Below are positions 1 to 7,232 of a DNA stretch of 20,569 bases, in pieces. The notes under the pieces were generated by a model that worked only from the letters and a program-made list of their open reading frames with translations, was not told the DNA's origin and ran no database searches. Location: contig JBJXFB010000076.1 of the NCBI GenBank assembly GCA_046155895.1, positions 1-20,569 of the forward strand, read 5' to 3'. The DNA is from DASYPQ01 sp046155895 (lineage in GTDB: Bacteria > Planctomycetota > UBA1135 > GCA-002686595). The first letter of the stretch is position 1. Every line of letters starts with the position of its first letter. Both the position numbers and the translations under genes were made by a program.

Positions 1-150
1 GCCCCCCCCCGACGGCGGAGTCGCGAGGCCGCGCTAGGCGGCCGAGCTTGCGGTGGCGAGTTGCTGCTCTGCTGCCGTTGCGGTCGCGTGCGTCCCGCGA
101 GCGATCGTTCGCGTTCGCGAACGGCAAGCACCCCGACACAGGCAACCGAA

Positions 151-177
151 CGACGGCGCCAGTGACCGGCGCCGTCG
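151..177. repeat. 10-bp inverted repeat, hairpin 1
   Basis: The arm at 151-160 (CGACGGCGCC) is the exact reverse complement of 168-177, with a 7-nt loop. It abuts, and shares base 177 with, the larger hairpin that follows. No T-tract follows directly on either strand, so it is not a textbook intrinsic terminator. Confidence 0.6.
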
Positions 178-228
178 GACTCCGCCTTCGGGGCGGGCCG
201 AGTCCGGCCCGCCCCGAAGGCGGAGTTC
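177..228. repeat. 22-bp perfect inverted repeat, hairpin 2
   Basis: The arm at 179-200 (starting ACTCCGCCTTCGGGG) pairs perfectly with 205-226, leaving a 4-nt loop AGTC at 201-204. A G-U and a G-C pair extend the base to 177-228. A 22-bp perfect stem is longer than expected by chance even in GC-rich DNA. Possible roles are a strong transcription stop for an upstream gene, a structured leader of the phosphatase gene, or a dispersed repeat element. The T6 run at 260-265 lies 34 nt away, too far for a classical terminator. Confidence 0.7.
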
Positions 229-270
229 AAGGGAAGACTCGACTCTCGGCGGCTGGTACTTTTTTGCTCG

Positions 271-966
271 ATGCGCATCCTCGTCCGTCCGCCCGACATC
301 CCCGACGACCCGAATGCGCCCGCGCCCGAGCGCGCGGCCCCCCTCGGTCTCGGCGTCCGCGTCTGGCTCATCCGGCACGCGGAAGTCCACGACGACTGGC
401 AGGACAAGGCCTACGGGAACCTCGACGTCCCCCTCTCCCCCACCGGCGAGCGCAAGACGCTCGACCTCGCGGCGTCGTTCGCTCGCACTCCACTCGCCCG
501 CGTCGCGAGCTCGGATCTCTCCCGCGCTTTGCTTCTCGGAAAGAACCTGTCGGCAACCACTTCCGCCCCTCTCACCGTCGACCCGCGCCTGCGCGAGGTC
601 TGGCGCGGCGACTGGCAGGGCCTCTCACGCGCCGATTTCCGCGCGCGCTGGGAGAGCGAGCGCGAAGCCTTCGCGGCCGATCCCTGGAACTGGAAGGGGC
701 ACGGGGGCGAGAGCGACGCGGAGATCTTCGCTCGCGCCTGGGCCGTCCTCGTCGAAACCGCGCGCGCCGCAAGGGACGCGGAGAGCCCGACGATCGCCCT
801 CGCGACCCACTACAACGTCATCCGCGCCCTCGTGACGCGCGCCGTCGGCCTGCGGCCCAGCCAGAGCTTCTCCTTCCGCAACGACACCGCCCGCGCCTCG
901 CTCCTCGTCGACGAGCCGGGGGGCTGGGTCCTCGCGCGCGCCAACGTCGCTTCGCCCGACGTCTGA
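271..966 (+). CDS. histidine phosphatase family protein (phosphoglycerate mutase-like)
   Basis: A 231-residue protein of the histidine phosphatase (branch 2,3-bisphosphoglycerate-dependent phosphoglycerate mutase/phosphatase) superfamily. The nucleophile motif LIRHAE is at residues 33-38, with H36 expected to be phosphorylated during catalysis. S81-D82-L83-S84-R85 matches the second SSDLxRA motif, E109 in LREVWRGDWQG is the likely acid, and H180 in ATHYNVIRAL is the second catalytic histidine, so the active site looks complete. Length is close to that of RpiB/CobC/GpmB-type members; the substrate cannot be told from sequence. About 30 Pro-rich residues precede the core. The ATG at 271 is the only good start, with no obvious Shine-Dalgarno site. 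The protein has no signal peptide, so it should be cytoplasmic. It converges on the operon-end sulfatase gene with 9 nt between stops. CobC (alpha-ribazole phosphatase) is possible but unsupported by context. Confidence 0.93.
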   Translation: MRILVRPPDIPDDPNAPAPERAAPLGLGVRVWLIRHAEVHDDWQDKAYGNLDVPLSPTGERKTLDLAASFARTPLARVASSDLSRALLLGKNLSATTSAPLTVDPRLREVWRGDWQGLSRADFRARWESEREAFAADPWNWKGHGGESDAEIFARAWAVLVETARAARDAESPTIALATHYNVIRALVTRAVGLRPSQSFSFRNDTARASLLVDEPGGWVLARANVASPDV

Positions 967-967
967 C

Positions 968-985
968 CGCGCCGGCTAGGGCGCG
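968..985. terminator. small inverted repeat across two convergent stop codons
   Basis: CGCGCC at 968-973 and GGCGCG at 980-985 form a 6-bp stem with a 6-nt loop. The stem lies over the junction where the + strand phosphatase (stop 964-966) and the minus-strand sulfatase-like gene (stop 978-976) converge. There is no T-tract, so a role as a shared, bidirectional terminator is only a suggestion. Confidence 0.25.
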
Positions 986-2514
986 TCGAGCCCTTCGCCG
1001 AGCAGTCCGCGCTTCTCGAGTTCCGCGAGGAGCGCCGGATCGAATGTCTCGCGCTCGCCCGGGCCCGCCTGCAGCACCGCGCGCGCCTTCTCGATCCACC
1101 CGTAGTGCTCGCGGCCGGCCTGCGAGAGCCGCGCCCTCGCCTGTGCGTCCTGCGCCGTTCTTCCGAGGTGACCGGCGACGATGCGCTCCGTGCTCCGATC
1201 GTGCAGGAACTGCCGCACGTCTCCGCGGTGATCGAGATCGTCCCCGTACCACGAGCGCGAGAGCGGGGACACGGCCTCCTGTTCGAGGCCGCCCGGAGAG
1301 CTCTCCTCGTAGCAGAAGCGCTCGTCGATCGCCGCGAACCCCGACTGCAAGCCGCCCGCGGCGAACACGGGACCGCCTCCACCATCGCTCTCGCCGCGGA
1401 ACAGGCCGGCCAGGGAGACGCCGCCCATGCTCTTTCCACCCGCAACGCCGTGGAGATCGAGCAGCGTCGGAGCCAGGTCGACCAGGCTGGCCAAGCGGCT
1501 CATCCTCCGGCCCGGGAACTCCGCGACGGCGACACCCGCGAGCCCGGACCCCGGCCTGACGATCCAGGGCACGCGGAGATCGCAGTCCGAGAAAGTCCCC
1601 GTCTCCGCGATCACGCCCGACTCCCCGAGCCCGACCCCGTGCGATCCGACGACGACGACCGTCGTCGCGTCCCAGCGCCCGCTCCGCCGCAGCTTCTCGA
1701 ACAGGTGCCCGAGGTTCTGATCGAGATTGCAGAGGGCGCCGTCGTAGCGCGCCTCGAGCTGGCCGATCGACCTCGATCCGCCGTCCCACCTCCCGCGCGG
1801 CAACGCGAAGTACACGCGCTCGTCCTCCGCGATCGGCGGGACGGCCGAGAGCTCGGGCCGGGGCTCGAAGAACGTGTCCCACTTCTGATCGGGCCGCAGC
1901 CACAAGCGCTCGAGATCGTCGAACTGCACGTACGCGAACCAGTCCTCCGACCGGCCGAGCCCCGCGAGCCAGTTCAGGAACCTGGCGCTGACTCCGCCAA
2001 AGCCCCTCTCGCCCTCGTCGCCTTCGCTCGTGGTCTGGTATCCGCTGAATCTCTGGAACCCCGCGCCGAATCCGCACACCGGAGAGATGGCGGGGTGGTC
2101 CACGAAAGCCGCGGTCGCATACCCCTGTGCGAGGAACGCGCGCGGAAGGCGCGGCAGCTCGTCCGGCAGATACCAGTCCGTCGCCGCCGTGCCGCGCGAC
2201 GGCGCGTCGATCGGGATCCGCCGCGAGAGCATCGGATCGCAGCCCGAGAGGATGGCGGCGTGCGACGCCAGCGCCTCCGGCGACGGCGTGTACGCCGAAG
2301 CGAAGCTCGTGCCCCCCGCCGCGAGCGCGTCGAGGTAGGGGGTCGTCTTGCGGTCGTAGCCGAGATGACTGACGTGGTCGGCCCGCAGCGCGTCCACGAC
2401 GATCACGAGGACCCCTCGGCCAGTCCCTCCGGTCGTGTTCGGCCGCGGCCCGCAGGCCTGCGCGAGCAGCGCCAGGCCGATCAGCGCGGCGGCGGGCAAA
2501 TCGGTCGATCGCAT
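976..2514 (-). CDS. sulfatase/alkaline-phosphatase-fold lipoprotein with degenerate active site
   Basis: A 512-residue member of the sulfatase (alkaline phosphatase) superfamily. Residues 35-46 (VLVIVVDALRAD) match the family's first metal-binding strand, residues 76-91 align with the helix carrying the nucleophile (normally CxPxR or TxPSH before AxLxG), and CDLRVPWIVRP at 311-321 is the usual VP-strand. Key positions are altered: the nucleophile position reads ALASH (81-85), with no Cys, Ser or Thr where formylglycine or Thr is expected, and the SDHGE metal motif reads GSHGV (290-294). Function as an ordinary sulfatase is therefore doubtful. The start at 2514 gives a lipoprotein-like signal, ALIGLALLAQAC, with C21 as possible lipid anchor; the open frame runs further upstream but only over BatE. 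It is the last gene of the Bat operon, 50 nt after batE. A phosphoglycerol-transferase or binding role is possible. Confidence 0.85.
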   Translation of the reverse strand: MRSTDLPAAALIGLALLAQACGPRPNTTGGTGRGVLVIVVDALRADHVSHLGYDRKTTPYLDALAAGGTSFASAYTPSPEALASHAAILSGCDPMLSRRIPIDAPSRGTAATDWYLPDELPRLPRAFLAQGYATAAFVDHPAISPVCGFGAGFQRFSGYQTTSEGDEGERGFGGVSARFLNWLAGLGRSEDWFAYVQFDDLERLWLRPDQKWDTFFEPRPELSAVPPIAEDERVYFALPRGRWDGGSRSIGQLEARYDGALCNLDQNLGHLFEKLRRSGRWDATTVVVVGSHGVGLGESGVIAETGTFSDCDLRVPWIVRPGSGLAGVAVAEFPGRRMSRLASLVDLAPTLLDLHGVAGGKSMGGVSLAGLFRGESDGGGGPVFAAGGLQSGFAAIDERFCYEESSPGGLEQEAVSPLSRSWYGDDLDHRGDVRQFLHDRSTERIVAGHLGRTAQDAQARARLSQAGREHYGWIEKARAVLQAGPGERETFDPALLAELEKRGLLGEGLDAP

Positions 2515-2564
2515 GGCCGCGGCAGAGGATCGCGCCCGGAGGGGGCCGGAGCAAGCGCGAGCCG

Positions 2565-3314
2565 CTAGCGACGCAAGGCGAACGCCGCTCCGCTCTCGAT
2601 CCAGCCGGCCGTGCCGTCCTCGGCGACGACCTTGACCCAGCCGGGCAGCTCGTCGGTGCGCAAGAGCTCCGCGCCCGCCGGCGCGTTCGCGACGACCGCC
2701 GCGTCCGGCCGGGGCTCGCTGTGGACGCCGGTGCCGCCCTCCTCGGCCGCGATGACCAGGATCGTGTCGCGTGCGGCGCGGCCGCGGTGGATGACCCAGG
2801 GAACGAGGCCGGCGAGCGCGAGGAACGTGGCGGCGACCGAGAGTCTGCGGAAGAGGCGGCCGCCGCGTAGGGCCTCCGCCGCGAGCAGGACGGCCCACAA
2901 GGCGGCGCCGGCGAGCGCGAGCCACTCGCTCTCCGCCAGCGTGATCGACGTCACGAGGCGCCACATCGTCGCGCCCAGGTCGCCGCGGTCGGCGGGCTCG
3001 AGTTTCGCCGTGCGCCGGGCGTGCTCGAGGTTCGTCCAGGTGTCGGAGTCGCGCGGGCGCAGGCGCAGCGACGCCGTGTACCAGCCGACGGCCTCCAGCG
3101 GCTCGTCCGATCGGAACGAGGCGTTCCCGAGATCGTAGAGGATCCGCGCGCGCTCGCGCGAGGGTAGCGGCGATCCCGACTCGTCCTTCCCGCTCTCGAG
3201 CGCGGCGATCCAGAGGCTCTTGGCGGATTCGTGGTTCCCGCGCCTGTAGGCGTCGATCGCGGCCTGGTCGACGCCGGGAGTACTCGCGCATGCCAGGAGG
3301 ATCGCGGCGAGCAT
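2565..3314 (-). CDS. batE: BatE-like TPR / SH3-domain membrane protein
   Basis: A 249-residue protein with the BatE layout. A short hydrophobic N-terminus with a possible lipobox (LLAC, C9) is followed by TPR-like repeats at about 15-45 and 55-100 (including DLGNASFRSDEPLEAVGWYTASLRLRP). Two membrane segments lie at about 129-148 and 159-176, and a bacterial SH3-like domain at about 185-245 (TGVHSEPRPDAAVVANAPAG and GWVKVVAEDGTAGWIE). BatE is a TPR component of the Bat envelope complex; the SH3 part probably binds peptidoglycan or another wall ligand (inference). The ATG overlaps the batD stop as TGATG (3316-3312) and has GGGAGG 9 nt upstream. The signal has no N-terminal positive charge, so a start a little further upstream (for example the adjacent GTG at 3317) cannot be ruled out. 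Confidence 0.85.
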   Translation of the reverse strand: MLAAILLACASTPGVDQAAIDAYRRGNHESAKSLWIAALESGKDESGSPLPSRERARILYDLGNASFRSDEPLEAVGWYTASLRLRPRDSDTWTNLEHARRTAKLEPADRGDLGATMWRLVTSITLAESEWLALAGAALWAVLLAAEALRGGRLFRRLSVAATFLALAGLVPWVIHRGRAARDTILVIAAEEGGTGVHSEPRPDAAVVANAPAGAELLRTDELPGWVKVVAEDGTAGWIESGAAFALRR

Positions 3315-5107
3315 CACAGTCCGCCTCCCGCGACGCGGTCTGCGACCCGCTCGATCTCGCGCGCGTCGATCGGCGCGTCTCCGCGAGCCCAGGCCCGCTC
3401 GTCCAACGTGGCCAGGAGCTCGGCGAGCGCGCGTGCGTGCTCGTCGGACAGCGTGGCGACCGCCCCGCCCCCGCGCGCGTTCCGCTCCAACAGTCCGTGC
3501 GCCCACCGGACGGCGTCGCGCCCCACCCAGGCCTGCGCGGGCTCGCCGGTCCGCGCGGCGAGGAAGCGCTGGAGCGCGCGCGCCTGATCGCTGGCGGTCC
3601 TCGCGCCCGCGAGATCGCGTCTCAACACGCGCTTCGCCGCCCGCCGCGCGCGCGAGATCGGAGCGTCGGGGTCGGCTCGGCGGCGGACCGCCGTGCGCAG
3701 CCCGAGCCACAGGAGCGGGATCGCGGCGAACACCGCTCCGATCGTCCCGCCACCCGGCCGCGGGAGATCGCCTTCACGCGAGGGCTCGGTCTGGATGTCG
3801 GCGAGGTCGAAGCTCTTCTCGGGCCGCGAGACTTCCTCCGTGAGGCCCGAGGCGTTCTCGAGCGGCCGCACGCGGATCGGGATCTCGTCCGTCGACACCG
3901 TCACGTACGCCTTCCGGGCCGGGTCGTAGACCGAGAGCGGCAAGGGAGGGATCGCCCTCACCGCCTCCGACTTCGGCGCGATGTCGTAGGTCGCGACGCG
4001 GCGCTCCGGCGTCTTGCGCTCGGTCGTGCCGAACAGGTGGAAGCCCGCGAAGGCGTCGATGCGCGAGGGATCGGGCACGTCGAAGAACTCGAGGTTGCCG
4101 TCGCCGGTCCACTCGACGCTGAGCTTGATCGAATCGCCCGCGTCGACGTCGAAGCGGTCGACGGTCGCCCGCGCGGACAGCGTGCCCACCGCTCCGGTGT
4201 ACTCGAGCGGACGACCCGCCTCGGGGAGCTCGAGGACCTCGATCGTGAACTCGGGGAAGCGCTTGTAGTACGTCTGCTTCTCCGCCGGGCCCATGTCGAA
4301 GATCCCGCCGCGCGTGACCTGGCCGAACTCGAGGTGGCTGGTCGGGAAATGGAGCGGGCCGGAGCGCGTCGCGAGGTAGCGCTTGCGGATGCGCAGGGCG
4401 AGCATCGTGCGGTTGCCTTCGACCACGGACGGGATGCGCTCGGCCGTCGTGGTGCCTCGCGAGTTCAGCACCACGGGCCCGACGCTCGCCGCGCCCGACG
4501 CGGGAGGCGGAGCGTCGAGCTCCAGGATTCCCGGGAGCTGATCGAGCCAGGGCAGCGACAGGTTGAAGTAGTTGATCTGCGAGCCGATCTCCCCGAGCGC
4601 GCCGTCGTAACCGAAGACGAGATCGAGCGTGAAAGGCTGCCCCTCGACCACTTCCTCGGGCACGTCGATCCGCAGGTACCCCAGGTCCTCCCCCTGCATG
4701 TCCTGGACGACCTTGAGGGCGAGCTCGGGAGTCGCCAGCGTCCGGCCCCGGACGTCGACCTGGATCGCCGGGATCGTGAAGTTGCCCGTCCGCAGCGGAC
4801 GGACCGGAACGTCCCAGCTCACCTTGACGACTTCGGTGCGCCGTCGGCCGTCCCACATCGTCTGGAAGCTGCTCCCCATGGGACCGACCGGCCCGAGCCG
4901 CAGCCCGTCGACGGCGGGGAGAGCCCCGAGCGCAGCCTCCCGCGTGCCTTCGACCTCGACGACCAGCGAGATTTCCGAGCCCAGGCGGGCGACGCCGGTC
5001 GAGAGGCGCGCGCGGACGATGGGCGCGGATCCCGACTGCGCGGTCGCGCCGGCCGCCAGCGTGATCGCGAGGAAGAGCCAGGCCGTGATTCGAAGCAGAC
5101 GATCCAT
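3314..5107 (-). CDS. batD: BatD family protein
   Basis: A 597-residue BatD (aerotolerance) protein of normal family length. A Sec signal peptide covers residues 1-24 (ending AAGATAQ). A long extracytoplasmic beta-rich region of repeated Ig-like modules follows (about 25-450), typified by VRARLSTGVARLGSEISLVVEVEG near the start, RPLRTGNFTIPAIQVDVRG, YLRIDVPEEVVEGQPFTLDL and GNLEFFDVPDPSRIDAFAGF. One membrane segment at about 453-471 leads to a helical cytoplasmic tail of about 120 residues. BatD is thought to sit in the envelope with BatA and BatB, linking MoxR activity inside to the outside. The ATG overlaps the preceding batC stop as TGATG (5109-5105), with an AAGGA ribosome-binding site 7 nt upstream. 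No motif is missing. Confidence 0.92.
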   Translation of the reverse strand: MDRLLRITAWLFLAITLAAGATAQSGSAPIVRARLSTGVARLGSEISLVVEVEGTREAALGALPAVDGLRLGPVGPMGSSFQTMWDGRRRTEVVKVSWDVPVRPLRTGNFTIPAIQVDVRGRTLATPELALKVVQDMQGEDLGYLRIDVPEEVVEGQPFTLDLVFGYDGALGEIGSQINYFNLSLPWLDQLPGILELDAPPPASGAASVGPVVLNSRGTTTAERIPSVVEGNRTMLALRIRKRYLATRSGPLHFPTSHLEFGQVTRGGIFDMGPAEKQTYYKRFPEFTIEVLELPEAGRPLEYTGAVGTLSARATVDRFDVDAGDSIKLSVEWTGDGNLEFFDVPDPSRIDAFAGFHLFGTTERKTPERRVATYDIAPKSEAVRAIPPLPLSVYDPARKAYVTVSTDEIPIRVRPLENASGLTEEVSRPEKSFDLADIQTEPSREGDLPRPGGGTIGAVFAAIPLLWLGLRTAVRRRADPDAPISRARRAAKRVLRRDLAGARTASDQARALQRFLAARTGEPAQAWVGRDAVRWAHGLLERNARGGGAVATLSDEHARALAELLATLDERAWARGDAPIDAREIERVADRVAGGGL

Positions 5108-6177
5108 CACCAGTCCTTCTTCACCCGGACGCGCTGCGCAGCGCGGAGCTGCTCCAGGAGCTTCTTCCCCTCTTCCTCGCGGCTCTTGAGGATGTCGAGG
5201 AGGCGCATGACCTCCTCGCGGGTCAGCTGCTGTTCTTCCTTCGCGGGCTTCGGCTCGGCGTCCTTCTCGGGCTCGTCGGGCTTCTGCTCGTCCTCCTTCG
5301 GATCCTCGGGCTTCTGCTCGTCGGGCTTCTCCTCGTCCGGCTTCGGCTGCTCGTCGGGCTTCTTTTCCGAGTCCTTCTTCTCTTCGTCTTTCGACTGCTC
5401 GTCCTGGTTCGGATCCTGCTCGTCCTTCTTCTGCTGGTCCTTCTGCTCCTGCTCCTGCTTCTTCTTCTCCTCCTCGCGCTTCTTCTCGATCTCGGAGAGC
5501 TCGCGCAGCCGGCGCTGCGTGAGCTCGAGGTTCGCGCGGGTGTCGGCGTCGGAGGCTGCCAGCTTCAGGCGGTCGACGAAGCGCTCGCGCGCCTGCAGGT
5601 AGGCCGTCCGCGCGAGGAAGAGAGGATCGGGCGCGGGCGGTTCCGCGCCGGGCGGGCCGGCCGGAGCCGCGGGTGTCGGGGCCGCGCCCGAGATCTCGGG
5701 GATCTTCGCGCGGTGCGCTTCGCCTTCGGCGAGCCAGGTCCACGCGGCGTCGTACGTCGCGTCGAGACGCAACTCGCCCGGTCCCGCCAGCGAGCGCGCG
5801 CGCTCGAACGCCTCGACGGCCGCCAGTCGCTGTCCGTCCTCCGACCCGGCCAGCAGGACGCCGCGCGCGTGGTGGATCGTCGCGCGCTCGGCGTCGGAGA
5901 GGCTCGCGACTCCGAAGGCGGCGAGGAGCGGCCCCGCGGTTTCGACGGCGGTCCTCCTCCACCCCGGCCGCGCCGTCGCGTCCTCGCGCCACTTCGCGGA
6001 ACGCGTCGGCACGAGCAGCTGCTCGGTGAGCGCGAGCGCCTCGGCGGTCCCCCCCGACTCGGAGAGGCGCTTCACCTGGGCGAGCCCTTCCGCCAGCGAC
6101 CCGGTCCAGGGCTCGACGGCGGGAGCGGGCGGATCCTGGGGCGCCTGCAGGAGCGCGACGAGAAGGAGAAGCTTCAC
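5107..6177 (-). CDS. batC: BatC-like TPR protein with long charged low-complexity tract
   Basis: A 356-residue exported TPR protein. A short hydrophobic signal (KLLLLVALLQA) is followed by a helical region with a TPR-type segment at about 186-230 (TAYLQARERF...ADTRANLELTQRRLREL), the usual core of BatC. Residues 230-316 are almost entirely E, K, D, Q and P, with recurring KPDEQ/KPDEE units. A conserved-looking C-terminal helix follows (EEVMRLLDILKSREEEGKKLLEQLR). BatC proteins join the Bat complex; the charged tract probably forms an extended helix or flexible linker. The start is GTG at 6177, within the GTGA overlap with the batB stop (6177-6174), and a strong GGAAGGAGG lies a few nt upstream. 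The same stretch read in reverse gives a Ser/Cys/Phe-rich artefact frame. Confidence 0.87.
   Translation of the reverse strand: MKLLLLVALLQAPQDPPAPAVEPWTGSLAEGLAQVKRLSESGGTAEALALTEQLLVPTRSAKWREDATARPGWRRTAVETAGPLLAAFGVASLSDAERATIHHARGVLLAGSEDGQRLAAVEAFERARSLAGPGELRLDATYDAAWTWLAEGEAHRAKIPEISGAAPTPAAPAGPPGAEPPAPDPLFLARTAYLQARERFVDRLKLAASDADTRANLELTQRRLRELSEIEKKREEEKKKQEQEQKDQQKKDEQDPNQDEQSKDEEKKDSEKKPDEQPKPDEEKPDEQKPEDPKEDEQKPDEPEKDAEPKPAKEEQQLTREEVMRLLDILKSREEEGKKLLEQLRAAQRVRVKKDW
5230..5490 (-). repeat. imperfect repeats encoding the E/K/D/Q/P-rich tract of BatC
   Basis: This stretch encodes residues 230-316 of the BatC-like protein. The DNA shows recurring imperfect units such as CTCGTCGGGCTTCT (as read on the + strand), giving repeated KPDEQ/KPDEE pentapeptides between residues 272 and 302. 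It is slightly lower in GC than its surroundings and could vary in length by slippage or unequal recombination. Confidence 0.7.
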
Positions 6178-7232
6178 GCCGCCTCCTTCCGCGCGCGCTT
6201 GGCCGCGGCCGCGGCAGCCTTCCGCTCGCCCGGCCGCCGTTCGCGGAGCGCGGCTTCGCCGAGCAGGCAGGCCGCAGCGAGGACGAGGGGCCACTGGTAG
6301 CGATCGTGCGGGATGCGCTCCTTCCCGGCCAGGAGCTCGCGCCCCTCGAGCTTCGAGATCCGCTTCTCGTACAGCTCCTGCAGCGGAACCGCGGACGCGT
6401 CGGCGCGCAGGTACGCGCCGTCCGTCGCATCCGCGATGGCCTGGAGTCCTCCTCCGTCCATCCGCGAGACGACTTCCTTGCCCGACTCGTCCCTCACGAA
6501 GCCGCGCGCGCCGTCGGGAATCTTCCCGCCCTCGGGCGTGCCCATCCCGACGAGGTAGACCCGGATGCCGCGCCGCTTGGCCTCGCTGGCGACCTCGAGG
6601 CCGCGACCTTCGAGGTCCTCGCCGTCCGTCAGCACGATGACCGCCTCGTGCGCGCCCGTGCGCTCGTCGAAGAGCGTGAGCGCGTGCTCGAGGGCCGCGC
6701 CGATGTCCGTGCCGCCCCGCAAGTTGTCTTCGGGATTCATCGCAGCGACGAACAGGGCGAGCGTCGCGCGGTCGTGCGACAGCGGCGCGACCTCGCGCAC
6801 GTCGCCGGCGAAGGCCAGGATCGCGGCGCGGTCGCCCTGGAGGCGCTCGAGCAGGCCCGTGACCTCGCGGCGCGCGCGCGTCAGCCGATCGGGCTTCAGG
6901 TCCTGAACGAGCATGCTGCGCGACGTGTCGATGCAGATCACGAGGTCGAGCCCGCGCCGGCGCACCTCGCGCAGCGTGTAGCCGCGCACCGGGCCGACGA
7001 GCGCCAGCCCCAGGAGCAGCGCGCCCGCGGCGGCGAGCACCACGCGGAAGCGCGCGCGGTTCTCGGAGAAGCGCGGGAAGAACCGAGGCAGCTGCTCGGG
7101 TGCGACGAGCCGCGCCCGTCCGCGCGCGCGCCATCGCAGGCCGAGGAAGCCGACGAGGAGCACGAGCGGCCCGGAGAGGACCGCCGCGAGGAACACAGGC
7201 CGCAGGAGGTCGAAACCGAGCCAGCTCGTCAC
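6174..7232 (-). CDS. batB: BatB, VWA-domain membrane protein
   Basis: A 352-residue protein with membrane segments at about 11-31 and 63-82, a von Willebrand factor A domain, and a final membrane segment near 314-328, the standard BatA/BatB plan. The metal-ion-dependent adhesion site is complete: D102-T-S104-R-S106, T175 in RGGTDIG and D203 in LTDGED. With MoxR and DUF58 upstream it should be a partner of the ATPase and of BatA in the envelope. The Ala/Arg/Lys-rich end (GERKAAAAAAKRARKEAA) should be cytoplasmic. The start is GTG at 7232, in a GTGA overlap with the batA stop, with GGAGG 5 nt upstream. Domain assignment is certain. The A versus B label rests on gene order. Confidence 0.92.
   Translation of the reverse strand: MTSWLGFDLLRPVFLAAVLSGPLVLLVGFLGLRWRARGRARLVAPEQLPRFFPRFSENRARFRVVLAAAGALLLGLALVGPVRGYTLREVRRRGLDLVICIDTSRSMLVQDLKPDRLTRARREVTGLLERLQGDRAAILAFAGDVREVAPLSHDRATLALFVAAMNPEDNLRGGTDIGAALEHALTLFDERTGAHEAVIVLTDGEDLEGRGLEVASEAKRRGIRVYLVGMGTPEGGKIPDGARGFVRDESGKEVVSRMDGGGLQAIADATDGAYLRADASAVPLQELYEKRISKLEGRELLAGKERIPHDRYQWPLVLAAACLLGEAALRERRPGERKAAAAAAKRARKEAA

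Larger units (their letters stand above)
1..270. other. non-coding leader region with two hairpins
   Basis: I see no credible gene here. Frame +1 is open from the window edge to a TGA at 163-165, but its third codon positions are much less GC-biased than in the real genes of the window and the encoded peptide is Arg-rich and unrecognisable. The region holds two adjacent inverted repeats (listed separately), a short palindrome at 112-123 and a run of six T at 260-265 just before the phosphatase start. It may be the 3' end of an upstream transcription unit plus the promoter or leader of the phosphatase gene. No clear -35/-10 pair is visible. Confidence 0.5.

Noticed and set aside
112..123. Palindrome CGTTCGCGAACG as a possible operator or parS site
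   Set aside because: It does not resemble the parS consensus, has no partner repeat nearby, and 12-bp palindromes of C and G are common in this composition.
260..265. T6 run as the tail of a terminator formed by the 177-228 hairpin
   Set aside because: It lies 34 nt beyond the stem, too far for intrinsic termination.
48..1559. 503-codon + strand frame over the first 1.5 kb
   Set aside because: It overlaps the histidine phosphatase, which has all its catalytic motifs, and is Arg/Pro-rich noise running into the sulfatase-like gene.
3290..5602. 770-codon + strand frame with a Ser/Cys/Phe-rich end that looks like a surface repeat protein
   Set aside because: The SSGF-like repeats are the reverse reading of the E/K/D/Q/P tract of BatC, and the rest is antisense to BatD.
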